A stretch of DNA of 64,000 nt from Heterobilharzia americana. Its lineage: Eukaryota; Platyhelminthes; Trematoda; Strigeidida; Schistosomatidae. This document shows positions 45,250-58,280 of this stretch, piece by piece. The number at the start of each line of letters is the position of its first letter. The first letter of the stretch is position 1. Location: NCBI GenBank assembly GCA_944470555.2, contig OX104127.1:31635661-31699660 (forward strand). Direction: 5' to 3'. The position numbers and the translations under genes were made by a program. The notes beneath the pieces are model-generated. The model saw nothing but the letters and a program-made list of their open reading frames with translations, made no database searches and was not told the origin of the DNA.

Positions 45250-48200
45250 CCATCGAGGATTAATTACTCAAGGAACAGGCCTTGACCGAAACTACCAGCT
45301 TAACTGCCTTCACAATACCTAACTACAACAAACAGGAATAGAAAATGCTCACTGGACTAAAACTCTGTAGTTACCTAAATCTAGGATTTACTCACTGCAG
45401 AAGTGACCAGGAAAGTCCGACACTTACCGACCACAGGGCCATCACGACCTGTGAAAACGGCGGACAAGATTTCCTGCCAGTCCACTTGGTGCATTCAAAC
45501 AAGTTTATTGCTTCTGGATGCCGGAGTTAGAAGAGTGGAGATATTTGGCTCTCAGCTGTAATATTCATCAGGATTATGAATCTCTGATGTGGAATGGTAT
45601 TAATGTGCATGATTAGTACAGTTCTGGGATCACTAATGAAGTACAATAAGTAAACAAATTGTGCATACATTTCCTCATAAACGTTTCATTACTGCCTCAA
45701 CCAAAAAGTACAAACTGTAGCAATGGAAGTATTAGCTTCGAGCTCTATTTTTCTCCAGGTAATACATGTAGTTTCGAGATACAAACCTGGCCTTTTTGGT
45801 TAGTGTAAAGAAAATACTTCCACTTGTCCAACTTCTAAATTTTCCGCATACTTATTCAGCTGGGATGTTTCATTATATGAACATGCAGCAATTATATCTT
45901 CTAGTGACGATTGATGGGGATTGACATTACCTTCCATGAAGACGTGATTTATATGGAAACTTGTTTGTGCCTGCAGATATAGTGTGTCTGTATATTCAGG
46001 AATAAATATTATCATCATTGCTATCATCATGAACTGCAAGATATGGCCCATGTGAAGTAAGTGAAGTGGAGATTGCCTATGAAGGAGGGTGCGTTAGCCA
46101 CAAGTCTAGGGTGTGTTTGGTTAATTCTATAAACTCACGATCTTCTACAGAATGACAACGAATTTTCAAGAGGGCATATACGGTAAGGATTTCGCTGCTT
46201 AAAGTGCTGTTCTGTGTTTCATATGCGTCTAGCTGTTTAACAGCCATGTTAGAGGTACGGAAACAATACTGGGAAGTTTGCATCATGCTGAACCAACAAT
46301 TTCAGGACCACTACAGCCTTTTCTTCCCTTTATATGCTTCTGCTGTAGGGAATAAGAAATGACTAGTGGCCTACTAACTTTATTATTGTGTACTGAATAC
46401 TGATTACTAAAGGTCAGAGAGCGTTTCTTAAATATGAGCGGGATTTTATGACTGTATGCTTTCATGTGTTTATTTATTAAATTCGTTACTACCTACGCAC
46501 ATGTATATATGTATAACTCTCAGGATCCTGTGAGAGTAAAATTTGAGCACTGTAGCAGGATAATTCCATTTCAGTTGGTTTATTAGATGTACCATACATT
46601 GAAACAGTATTATTTATTGCATTACATTTTGGACAATCTATTGTCCTTGATATGAATGGACAATAAATTCTATATCATTGTGTGACACACATAACCAGTC
46701 AACTGAAATAGAATTCACAGAGTTTACTTGAGAATTCGAAACTAAACGCTTAAGCGACGATCCTGTGAAGCCAGTACTGAACGTTCGAGTGACACGAAAG
46801 ATCCTGCAATCGTAACACCATCTTTGACTAAAGGATGAGCCAACGTACACACCTCAGATCATGAGGTGCCCTGGTAAAATGGACTTGAAAACGAATAAAC
46901 AGTGATCAGCTGTTTCAAGCGGTTCAACCCGTTAGCCATGAAGAGCTGCACCAATGGGCTCTACATTGCAGTGATAAATAAAAGTTCAAGGCAGATAAAT
47001 CAACGTTGAAAGTGGCACAGAAGTGCATTGGTTCAAGTTGTCATACTTTAAAGCAGCATTCAAGGAAGAAGTGAATACGAAAAATGAAACTGAGTTATGC
47101 AAACATGTATGAGTTGATAGAGTAAATAGATAAAGGTTAATGGAATATCCAAGACTTTGGAGATGATAAAGAGTGTATGCATCTGCTATCATTAAGTCCT
47201 GTATGTTTCAAAAAGTGTGTACATCCGTGACTGAAGATTCCAGAGTTTTGACAACTGAGGCTTTTTCAGACTTGAATGCCGAAAGCTCCAATGTGAAATA
47301 GTCAGTGTGGTCTTAGGAGACTAGAAATAGTGTTTTGCTGGCTTATATCTTTGGCAATGGCTGCAGGATGGGAAGTGAAGGTAAGGGAGGAAACAAGAAT
47401 AAAGATAGATTGTGACTAGTTTCTAATGTTACTAGAAGAATGTTGACAGTTATTACTTCCCAACTGCCCACATCATGAAAGTTGTTTCGGCAAGGTGCCT
47501 AAAATATGAAATAAATTATCTCTGCACGGTAGCAGATGTTTGAGATTTAATTTTTTTATTTTTATTTATTCGGCTATAAAATTCTAACTATAGATACCGA
47601 AAGACTGTAACGCAATAAGAGGTGTTGGATTTTTAAGGCCGATTTTTTCGTTCCCCCGTTCCCATGCGGAGTATAGCGTCGGCATAGACTACAGGTCATC
47701 CGCGATGAAAAACGTCAAGGTAGTAGCTATCTATAGGGTTAAGGGTTATTGTGTGAAACCAGTGCGTGAAATAGGAGTCGTTATTTGACCAGAGAAGCAG
47801 GCGATAAACAAGTAGATGGCGCTAAAACAAGCTATAAAACTAGATAGATACATATGCACATACATCACATAAAATGCAACAATATTATGGTAATATGAAT
47901 CGTACTACTACATGACAATAATGAGTATCATTAAAAAAGGTTGGTGGCAAGGTAGGATAAGCCGTACCTGCCAGTTAGTCTCAGTCACTCGTTTTCTTAT
48001 AGGAAGCAGAAATCAAGCGCCCACTTGGATCAATAACACTTTTCTGTTGCTTGATAGTTGTAAACTGCCTGTTAGTACATTTTTTAAAACAAATTTTCAC
48101 TAGCTACGGTGTAATTTTTCTGCTTTTCTTTACACACATCGATTTTCTATCCAACTCAATTGAACATGCTGCCAAGTTAGTGGTGGTTGTATTCAAATTT

Positions 48201-48455
48201 TTTTAGAGGTAAAGGCTATACGTCCGGTTGTAACACGGATGGGCATTAAATGTTTTGACTTAGCACCAGCTTTTGTAGATTATCCTCACAAATGAATACT
48301 TTTGTTAATTAAACGAATCAATCCTGCACAGAAAAATACCTAGCAGTCCTGGATTACTCACGTCTAAACAAACCCCCTACAGTGTAGTTCTCATCAACAT
48401 AACTTTGAAGAAGAGGATTCTTCGCTACAAAATGTATTTTTCTTCACAATTTTAG
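45250..48455. other. Unassigned sequence upstream of the unknown gene
   Basis: No exon recognised. The stretch at about 46,986-47,040 is similar in reverse orientation to 55,596-55,650 (both contain gacaacttgaa, tgcacttctg and gttgattt), and 47,080-47,190 is loosely similar to 51,720-51,840, so a dispersed repeat family is present. A short palindrome-like run lies near 46,500. Confidence 0.35.
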
Positions 48456-48587
48456 GCCGCTTGTAGATACTGTGGATATACAACGATGTCCAATGATACT
48501 CGAAGGGATTTGCTTCTTGGCATAGATAATATGATTACTGAATTGCTTCATGCTGTCCGACTCGAGCGTAAAATATATGACCATAAA
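48456..48587 (+). CDS. Unknown gene, first visible exon
   Basis: The acceptor ends in cacaattttag; 44 codons; donor gtaagt. The ATG is at 48,486. Confidence 0.6.
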
Positions 48588-51500
48588 GTAAGTTCTCATG
48601 TTTCGTCGCCTATTGTTTTCGTATAGAACATTTTAACCTGTCGGGTTACTGAAAAATTTGTCGCTTTTAGTTAATGTATGTATAGAACTAGATCTCTGAA
48701 TGATAAGTTATTTTGAATTAACTTCACTATGCCTGAATCAATATATTTTAGATGCTATGATCATCGTGTTATCATTCCATCAATTTATAGAATAATGACA
48801 GTGTTAATCAAACTCATATCTCGGATTATCTCAGATATCGGTTAAATTAGTCTTGCTATACAGTCTGCTTCTCAACCTTTTTTATGTATTTTGGTCAAGT
48901 TTTTTAATGAAAGAAGTTAGCTTAAACTCAATTCAGATGCCTCTTTTATTTTTGTTGTTTCGAGTATCCTTCCCAAAGCAAACTGTTAAACGTTTAGGAA
49001 TCGTCCTGGTGCGAACTTGACAGATGCACAGGCCAACCACTAATTATTTGAACTTATATACCCACGAATACGAGGCCAAGAAAGAACACAATAGCGTAGT
49101 TGGATGGAATAGTATATTTGCGAGGTCTTGCCAAGATACCGATGCGTTCCAACTAACTGGCTGGAGGGTCGATTCCGAGCAGTGCAACGTAACACGATAG
49201 CGTGACAAATGTCGAGGATGCTTGACCGGGTGCCTTCAGTTTAGCGAGTCCAGTTAAATTATGAAGCTCAGCATCAATGTTGAATGTTGTCGAACCCTAG
49301 GCTATTGATTTTGGGGAAGTGTGTGACGCTGCAAACGTTTTTATGAAACCTCGGTTTTTACTGGTAAAGACATACCTAAACCGAATCGGACCTTATCGTT
49401 CGAATGAACTTACATCTCAGAGTTTCACCTCCATCCGTAAAACCAAAATCTAAGTGGTAGGAAAAAGCTGTAATAAAAATCAACATTTCAATCCATTAGC
49501 CTTTGAAGTAGGAGTTTAGAGTCCTAAGTTTTTGATCTATGATGCCACATTCCCAAGGCAACCTTGTCGAGTTTTCAGTGGATCATTGAAGATTAGTTAG
49601 GTAATTGTTTCACTAGCTCATTTTTGTATTGTCACAGTGAGAGACCATTCTGTTGATAGTTGTGTGATCAATTCAGTATAAATTACTAGGGTTGCCTAGA
49701 TTATTCGCGTACTTTTGGATTCAGTAACTGTAGAACTTATCCAAGAATTCCAACACCAAATGTTCAGATAATCAGTAACCCAAAGCCAAAACATGAGATT
49801 TATGTAGAATATGGTATAATAGTAACAAAATAACAACAATCAAGAATCTAGCTACAGTCCTCAATTTGTGAAACACCTAGGTTTTTATCATACCACTAGA
49901 GGCATTGTTCAAGTAGTGCATCTCTGAACAAAATAAACACCAAAAAGCTGTGTGCAACTCAAACCACGATTGATAATGAGGTGTGGTAAAGCAAAAACGA
50001 TAAAGATAAAAATAGGTCCGACAAACAGTGTAACACATGGTTAGCCAACTGAAGGAATTCATAAAAGACCAATGCACTGATATGTAAACTCACCAAATAT
50101 AAATATACTATGGTGAAACTTCATACACGATGGTGTGTAGATGACAAGAAAGCGAAATGTGGGTATGTTACTACATGTAGTTTCGAATTGGCTTAAAGTT
50201 GAAAGGGAAGACGGTGAAAAGATATTCAATAGGCAGAAGAAGAGAAAATTGAGCGAAAATGATTTAACATTCAGTGTTTAGCATTTTTGGTTATTTCACT
50301 ACCACCCATAGTTTCAAATGTTAAGGCCAGTATAAAATATAGTATAGAATTGTGATAATATCTTATTTCTATTAACATATGTAGTTAATAGCAGTATCGA
50401 GCCGTCCACTAAAGGTGTTTAGTGCTGAACTAGATGATGATCAGCTTGACCAAGTAAATCAGCAACATCGAAAAAAGTATTCCTACCAGAAACTATTAGA
50501 CAATCTCTCTCAGTTGCGATACATGAATAGAGAACGATGGATGTGGAAAATTTGAATAATTGTTTTATGTGTCAATTTACGCATTTCCAATTATGCAACG
50601 AGATAAACGTATCCATTATTGTTCTTGTTTGTTTTGAATGTATCAGAACACCCTAACTCTACCTTCCATTTGTTTTTTCCACTTAAAGTTTAGTGTGAAT
50701 GACGAATCGTCGAAAACTCATGAAGTATCCAAACCATTTTTGCGTAGTCTTAGCTTAAAAGAAGAGAAAACATTTGCTTTTCCAACAGCAAGTAAAGCAA
50801 CACAAACAGTGCCAGTAACTTCCTGCGTCTGTGATCTACCAACTGATTCGAAACAAAACAGAGATTATGTGTTGCATCAAACTTCTGAAACGTCAAATTA
50901 TGCAGCAACAAATATCACTCCGTCTTCAAGGCAGTCTTGTTGTCTATCCAAAGCACATTGTTGTAGAGTAGACAATTATGGATGCCTAACAATTATGTGT
51001 TCATCCCATTCAAATCCATCAGTTAGCTGCAGTTGTAAACATTATCAAGGAAGATGTTGTTCAACTCCTAAGTAAGTATATTATTCAATGCAAGGTTGGG
51101 TTAAATGTAAAATATAGAAAAATATCAGTTTACCATTTTCTAGCTTCACTTTTTAGTTTAATTTGATTAAATATGTAACAAATTGATATTAATATACTTT
51201 GTTCATGCTAAAAGTACACAATGATACTGGGATCACTTTGTTCTGGCAAACATAAACAACTAACTAATTGTTCCTTTGAGTTTCAAACAAGTTATATCAT
51301 TCACTCTAATATATCCGGTATCATTTAAGTGTTAAATGCATTGTGCTTTTAAGATGTGGATGTATATAAAATACTTGGATTGAATCACATTTCTTTGATG
51401 GTGTGTTAATGATGTGTTGTTACAGCGTTGTATTATGCTGAAGCGATTTTCTACATCCCGAAACAACTTCTTAAGATGCAATGAAAAATGAAAACGGTTA

Positions 51501-54500
51501 TTAGGTGATGGGGAATAAATTGGTCTAGAATCGCTAGACATGCAGTGTAATATGTGTAGTAGATGTCTGCGCTGCTAAGACTTACTGTCATCAAGCACCA
51601 ATTTTCTCGATCCAAAATACCCAGAATTCTTCATGCGACTTATCAATAATCAGTGACTGTGAAACAACAGATAAGTTACCACACCTAATAATGCAAGAGG
51701 GACTGGACGTGCAATATAAAATTATGTGTAGGCAAACTCAAAGTATGTGAAAGCAAAGAAGATAAACTAATGAAGGCTAATCAGAATGTTGGAATTTTCG
51801 AGGATGATAAAGAACAAATATATCTGTGCTATCGTGGCGGTTCCTTTTAAACTGTATTACCAAGATTGTGCAATCAAAGACTCTGTCGAAACAGTCGATC
51901 TTCCATTTTATTGTCTTCTATCTTGGTGTGGGGTGTTTTGACTTGAAAAGCTGCGCAGTAATTCTAGGTCCGATATTGATACTTACTGATTGACACAGGT
52001 CAGAGCAACAACCGGACTATGTCTTTATCTAGTAACCCATATCTTCCTGCCAACCTATTACTACCTTGGTTAATATTGTTCTTCTAGGGAAATGACTTCT
52101 TTAACCATCTCGGCCTTTTGGAATAATCACCCTGATTTTTCTACAATTTTCCTACTCCTGTCAAAGCACAACACATCCTAACCACTTCAGTTGATACAAG
52201 TCGCAACTTCACTAGAAAGAAACCATACTTTACTATCTATTTACCGACTCGCGTACATTTCCATGTGGTTTAATCACTGGTTCTACTCTACATGACTGAA
52301 AACACCAATAATCGAATACTTGAATAGTTTGAGCTCAAAGCAAACAGACCTGCCGACTTTAGTAGTAATTATCTTCTCATGTAAATTGTTTGGATTGAGA
52401 TGGTTTTAAGTTAAATGCTTCTCAATTATTTCCCCATTTTGATCTAATTGTCTGTCTTCATAGTTGTGTTGAATGTAGTCAGTTGTCTTTTGAAATTTAA
52501 ACGTCTTCATTCTAGTCATTTTTTAACTTTAAAACCTTTTTTATGTGCCGTCTAAAGTCAATCTCAAATGAATTTTATCTGACACATTACTGTGTCACAC
52601 ATAACAGGAGAATCCCTCGTTAGATTTGTATCAAGCTGGATCATTGTATTTACAATCGACAAAAGGTTAAATAGTTACATTACAACGTTCCTCACTTATT
52701 ATACATAATATACAACTGTTTTTGTTGTTGGTTTGGACAAAACTGATGGAAAATCAGTAGGAAAGGAAGAATTGTTCTCAGGAGGTGAAATATAGGTCAT
52801 GTGCTGTCAAAAAGTATACTAAACAGAGTGAAATGGATTAAATGCTAAATGGAATAAAGTCTACCACATAAATCTTGGTGGCGTTGCGTTCTCTCAGTTG
52901 TGTAGGGTTTAGTTGTTAAACTTTCATTATCTTCCTAAATAATATCAGTCGTAACTTCATTGACCGCACAGGTTTTCCTATTGACCACTCCTCTACATGA
53001 CATCTAACCTTGCAGTTGCTTATCATCTTTTTTATTAGTTGTTAGACTGGATCTATATCTGTGCTTCTATTGATTGTCGACTGACCTAAATGCCAAGTTT
53101 CTAAAACTTTCCCGGCATTCCTTGTGTTTCTTCTGTTCAAGATCTCTAACTTTCCAAAATCAGATTCACGCTTATAGTTATCCACTTGTCCACTTGAAAA
53201 TACATGTTGTGACGTTTATTAACCAACTGACATTCATGTAAGCCCAAGCAATCACTTGCCACTTCTTTAGGAGCGGCTACTGAATCACTCTCGGAGAAAT
53301 CCTGATAGCTCACTTCATATTGAAGTTAGTACTGATGTTGTATAGGAAGATAATGAAAGCTTCAGTGCTAAACCACACAGCTGAAAGAACTCAACGTAAC
53401 CATTATTTTTCAAGCATACTTTATTCGACTTCACCTTTAATCCATTCCACTTTGTTTATCATCAGTGTTGACATTGTAGACTTTTTGACAGCACATGACC
53501 TATATTTCACCTCCTGAGAACAATTCTTCCTTTTCACTAATTTTGGTCACTTAAACTAATCTCAACCAACAACAATAACAATTGTTTGATAAGTATGATG
53601 ACTGAAAAAAGTTATAGTGTAACTATTTGACTCTTCGTCTATTTTAAGTACACTTATAAAGCTTGATATAAAGCCATGGAAAGAAATATTTCTTGGCTGA
53701 TATAACTGTTTTCCTTTTAATCATGAATATGTGTGCATGTTTCATCAGATTTCCGTAAGCTCACTTTTCAAGATAGTTTAATGGTTCAATAGGATTGACA
53801 GCTTTTCGCTATACTTTTGTTTTCCCTTCGCACAATGCATATTTCAATTAACTATGCTGTTGAATGACTCAAAAGTAAGCTATTAATAGTCAGATTCATC
53901 TTACCATACTCTATCTAATAACAGGTATAGCTATTTAAAAGTGTCCAAATAATAAGTCCTAGTTACCATATCATTATGGATGAAATCAAAGCTATTAGAT
54001 ACTGGGGATGACGTATATAGTGTTAGCTTATATATTTCTTCACACAGTATTGATCTGGTTGTATGACATTTATGAAATAACTGGTTGATTGCTCCGAATT
54101 GTAAGACTTAGCTTTTGTTATCAGCTTATAAAATATTTCAAAAAAATTTTTCAATGCTGAGAAAACCATGTATCTTGTCAATGTTACGATGTAACGAACC
54201 TACTGTGTGTGTATACTCTAAGCTCATCAGAGGAATAGAAAAGAGATAATTCAGCGAAAAAATTTTCTTTTTCGACGATATCATTTTCTAAAGCTGTACA
54301 ATCGTATTTATATACATCATAAACATATAACAGTTTATTATAAAACAATAGGGTATAATTACATCACTAACCTAGTGCTAAAAAAAACCGGAATCAAGAA
54401 TGCAAAGTAGTTGCGTAATAAACTAAGACAGTAGAACTTTTTTAGGTGAGCAATCAACAATTTTAATCAGTGTGTTTAGGGCAAATTGAAATAAGACTAA

Positions 54501-55222
54501 TTATTATGAACACTTCTAAAGCTCAAACTGATATAGGATTTTCACTAGGAAGGTTTCAATGAAATGATGTACTTTGTGCGCTTACTATCCAATGAAATAT
54601 ACACCATCAAAATGCCTATCAATTGGTGAAGTCTTCTAGTGTACGAAATAGGTTATAAAAGTGATTCATTGGTCAATGTACGTTATTCTTTTATTTATTT
54701 CCAATGGAAATTAAGGGAATATCAGAGAATTACTGTTCTGTTACCAGCTGTATAGAATAGGGATTTCACCTACTGTATTTCTTATCCATTAATGTCCTGA
54801 TAAGAATAATTCACTACCCATCATTTCAAGAAAAAAACTTTTCTTTATTCAGTTTATTTGGTTAGATATACTTTGATTTCTGTGCGTCTTTTAAAATGTC
54901 ACAATTTCTATTAACTGTACGAAAATAACCCTAAATAACTGTCTACTTGTTTTAATTCCTGATTATCAGATATCCAAATATTGACCTCAATCCCAGTGGG
55001 TACACAGTTCATAATGGTCGTATTTCATTGAAGAAGACTAAGAGTTCTTGGAATGGACGTTATGTATCTTCTACAAGTGGTTGTTCCACTGGTGGTTGCT
55101 CTACTGGCCATAAGCATTCACATAATTTAATCACTTCAAATTCTCCTTCTGATGAATTGTTCAATTATAGATCCGATTATTCATGCTCATGTCGTATGCA
55201 CACCTCACTAAGACGTTCTTGA
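48456..55222 (+). CDS. Unrecognised four-exon gene, Cys/Ser-rich protein
   Basis: Exons 48,456-48,587, 50,385-50,542, 50,694-51,071 and 54,970-55,222, joined in a single frame. From the ATG at 48,486 the product would be 296 aa; the frame is also open upstream of it (AACRYCGYTT), so the first exon may be internal or begin after an SL trans-splice acceptor. The N-terminal third is charged and probably helical (DLLLGIDNMITELLHAVRLE; KKYSYQKLLDNLSQLRYMNR); the C-terminal half is Cys/Ser-rich with CC, CSC and GCSTGGCSTG patterns. The second donor (AT then gtggaa) is weak; without that splice exon 2 would end at TGA 50,553-50,555. No family is recognised, so I assign no function. Confidence 0.6.
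48989..48992 (+). repeat. Solo-LTR target-site duplication (left)
   Basis: AACG, repeated at 49,334-49,337. Confidence 0.65.
48993..49333 (-). repeat. Solo LTR of the gypsy A family
   Basis: A 341-bp minus-strand copy of the LTR seen at 18,465 and 23,346, including its ends (tgcagcgtcacac ... caccaggacgattcctaaa in LTR orientation), flanked by AACG on both sides. There is no internal region, as expected after LTR-LTR recombination. It lies in the first intron of the unrecognised gene, antisense to it. It is more diverged from the element A LTRs than those are from each other. Confidence 0.87.
49334..49337 (+). repeat. Solo-LTR target-site duplication (right)
   Basis: AACG, matching 48,989-48,992. 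Confidence 0.65.
50385..50542 (+). CDS. Unknown gene, second exon
   Basis: The acceptor ends in acatatgtag. Read in the phase left by exon 1 it gives 52 codons plus two bases. The 3' boundary relies on a weak donor. Confidence 0.5.
50694..51071 (+). CDS. Unknown gene, third exon (Cys-rich)
   Basis: The acceptor ends in cacttaaagtttag, phase-compatible with exon 2; donor AA then gtaagt. It encodes NDESSKTHEVSKPFLRSLSL, KATQTVPVTSCVCDLP and a C-terminal run of clustered cysteines. An alternative acceptor six bases upstream also exists. Confidence 0.6.
51072..52715. other. Intron of the unknown gene, left part
   Basis: AT-rich. About 51,720-51,840 resembles 47,080-47,190. No exon recognised. 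Confidence 0.4.
52720..52970 (+). repeat. Inverted repeat, left arm
   Basis: Pairs with 53,300-53,585 in opposite orientation. The core 52,762-52,815 is a perfect 54-base match to the complement of 53,480-53,533; flanking arms show further ordered matches (tggattaaa, gaataaagt, tttcattatcttccta, taacttca). It lies in the last intron of the unknown gene. Confidence 0.8.
52971..53299. other. Spacer between inverted-repeat arms
   Basis: About 330 bp, no open frame or recognisable domain. Confidence 0.5.
53300..53585 (-). repeat. Inverted repeat, right arm
   Basis: Reverse-complement partner of 52,720-52,970, with the 54-base identical core at 53,480-53,533. It may be two copies of one dispersed repeat in opposite orientation, or the arms of a foldback element. 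Confidence 0.8.
53590..54969. other. Intron of the unknown gene, right part
   Basis: Very AT-rich, no features recognised. Confidence 0.45.
54970..55222 (+). CDS. Unknown gene, terminal exon
   Basis: The acceptor ends in cctgattatcag. The first base completes the split lysine codon from exon 3. It encodes YPNIDLNPSGYTVHNGRISL, GCSTGGCSTGHKHSH and SDYSCSCRM, ending at TGA. Confidence 0.6.
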
Positions 55223-56060
55223 CCATGCTTTAGTTTTCATATATTTGTACAGAAAAGTTATGCACTTTGTTAATTTGTACTGACTTACTTTCCTCTTTTT
55301 GTATACTTCTGATATTCTCTGATGTATGGAGAGTTGTTAATCATTTTCAACAAATGGCGTCTAAAACTTGTGAATAATCCGTATTATCATCTTGTAAATG
55401 TGAAACTGTATGCTATCGATGATTGGTACAATAGTGGCCTCTATGGAATATGTAAAAGCCGAAGTAATATAAGACGTTAAACCGGAAAAAATGTGTCGTT
55501 CGAGAAAAGGCTTTTCCATGATCTAATTTTAGCGATTTTCAGATGTTTCTTGTAAATCAGTTCATGTTCCATCCTTTAAAAATGATTGAAAACGAATGAC
55601 TACTCATGACAACTTGAATAGATGCACTTCTGCACCAAGTTGTATGTTGATTTGTCTGTTTTTGCTTAGCAATGGTGTATATCTAATTTTTATGAATTCA
55701 TTTTTGTATCATTCTATAGCATTTTCATATACCTGTGTTATTCAATCAGAATATAATTATGGTCATGGTAGCAGTTGTTTTCAGAGACGTTACTGATAAT
55801 TTGTCAGGTCGTTCTTTATAATTTTAGTGTCAGGCTTCCTAAAATTGCTGATTTGTTTGGCTGCAGAAGTAATAGTTTCTTGGGAGAAGCTTGCAGTCAG
55901 CTATGAAACAATTGGTTTTGGTACCAGGGGTTTACACCTCTATCTGTGTGTCTCTTATTTGATTTTTTTCGCTAAAATTTCGTTTCGCCTAAATGGTAAG
56001 CATATCTATCCGTGAGAATAGCTGGGACTTGGACTCTAGGGTATAAATTACTAATTTTCC
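55223..56060. other. 3' flank of the unknown gene
   Basis: No clear AATAAA close to the stop. The repeat fragment at 55,596-55,650 matches the complement of about 46,986-47,040. Confidence 0.4.
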
Positions 56061-56061
56061 T

Positions 56062-56235
56062 AGAGCTGTGGTTCATTGGTTTAGGCAGTTGACTTTCAAC
56101 CACTGCGCTACGGGTTCAAACCCTCCTGCTCCTACCAAGGTTTGAGCAGCCAGGTAATATCACTAGCCATCACTCAATAGGTGTGGCTCATCGTCTACTA
56201 CACAAACGTGTACAAGGTTGCTGAGTGAGTTGCGT
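56062..56235 (+). mobile_element. tRNA-derived SINE
   Basis: Begins with a tRNA-like head: A-box-like TGGTTCATTGG (56,069-56,079), consensus B-box GGTTCAAACCC (56,113-56,123), and GAGC/GCTC able to form part of an acceptor stem, ending near CTCCTACCA. An unrelated body follows to about 56,235. The anticodon arm is not intact, so a functional tRNA is unlikely. Confidence 0.72.
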
Positions 56236-56239
56236 TACA

Positions 56240-58280
56240 AACTCATTTACGCATAAAACAAGCTTTCACTTTATTCAGTAAAGTTAAGTCTGGAAAAGAG
56301 GGAATCCAAACGTTCTATATTAGCTTTCCTTATCGTAATTTTATGGGAAAAACTTTAATCTTCTTTTTTCATTTATTAGTCTCCCCCAGATATTAACGAC
56401 TTAGTATCCATGTATGAGAAAAAGAATATGAAGTTTGTATTATTAATCGATGCTAAGTGACTTTAACCGAAAACCTTGCCCGTGACAGATTTCCCTGATT
56501 TAGATTCAAAGCTATCTCACATAATCTAGTTCAACAATTCATGGTAATTGCTATTTGCTCAACAAGTGAAATTTGTACTAAATGATTCAGTGCATATTAA
56601 TTAAATCAATCATATCAGTGATGCATAAAATAAGGGTGTACCGATGTGTCACCAGGATTTAGCTGTTATCATATTGTCGAATTCTTAGGACTAATACAAT
56701 TTTTCGGATAACTTCTCAGTGATACTGTCGAGTAAAGTGATGTGACATTGCTATTGTTTCTTCTTCTAAATGCCAGTTTGATTTATGTTCTGAAGTTGCC
56801 AACTGAGAAGTCAGATACTAAAGTCCATTGTATCTCATAAGTAAATTCACAACTAAAGGATAAAGTAAATGTGTTCTGGTTTCAGAAATTGTTCGTGTTT
56901 GTTGATATGTGAGTTTATTCTAATACTGTCTGTATTCTAGAAAACCCAAGTTAAGATGGATGCATTTACCAAGAACTTATATAAGACAGAAAGATTTATG
57001 GTCATGTTAGTGTTAAATATATGGTGTGCGATGTTTTTTACTATACTACGAGTTTACGATTGTAAAGTGAAATGAAAATGACTTCGAATTTAGGGAGAAA
57101 CTTTCTGAAATGATATCAAGTTTTAGATAGGATAACTACTGCTGTGTGTTAGGTGATTGGAAATAATCACTAAGGAGTCCTTCTTCATCTAAGTGTCATA
57201 CTTGTTAGAAAGGTTAGCAACACATATCTGTGACCTGAATGTACTTGATCTCCACTCACATATCTGAACTGTATCGTTCTGTGAGATAGCCAGAGAATTT
57301 AGGACTAAGACAATGCCAGGTCCTTCAAGGATACACCTACACTCTGCTACTGGTTGCTACCCCCTTGCTCCAAACCACTTAGCATCACTAAAAGCATAAC
57401 TGCAACTATAAGTCCCTTAGTTTGGTGACCACATTGTGAATATAATCGATAGAATTCGGCCTGCGCTTGGGGATGGACAATATTACAACGCTACTCTGTG
57501 GTAACCAGTCAATTTGAAGAATAGCAAATACCTTAATTATAATATTTTTAACGAAGGGTTTTTAAGTGTTATTATAGGCGAAATCTTGACTAACTTACAA
57601 TCGGTTATTTCTTCCTCGTATAAATACTGTTACATTTCTAAAATTTTGTACTTCTTTACCCTTTCATTCCCTGTTGTAGCACAGATGATGCAAAAACAAG
57701 TAAATTTTCGGAAATCCTATTAAGTTTCATCTTTACTTGAAATCTTCTTCCACTGAATTCAAAGAACCCAGCCTCAAAGTAAAACATTGGAGATGCCTTG
57801 AACTACTCCAACTCTACTACTTGGAGAATGTTATCTCATGTATTCTTTCACTATCTTACTTAAGAAATTCCCTAAACTAACACTGAAGATGGATCAGGAT
57901 TACACGTTCTGTGTAATGTATTCAAGCATGACAAAAGGGTTCTAGTGACTGGTAATTTTTGGCTGCAGTATCTGAAAAACCTTTCCGCAAATAGAGTATT
58001 TCGTTCGTTTATAATAATTAAGTTTTGGTTATTCAACGAAATGTCTAATAAACATCCAGGCGTCTATAAATCTTATTCTTTCATAGCTTCATTGGATGGA
58101 ATTGCATACTTCTTAGTAATTTTGAAACATTAGTGTTTTATTCGATTGGCTTCTGAAACAGATTCTAATTCACCATTACGACCTCCATTTGAATATGTTG
58201 TTCAAATGAAAGTCTATTTTGAATTTAATACTTCGCATTACCAAATCACAACGAATAGTCTAACATTTGCAAGTTATATT
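56240..58280. other. AT-rich intergenic sequence
   Basis: No exon, RNA gene or repeat family recognised. Confidence 0.45.

Noticed and set aside
56062..56136. Functional tRNA gene
   Set aside because: The A- and B-boxes are good but the anticodon arm and acceptor stem do not form properly, and the sequence continues into a SINE-like body.
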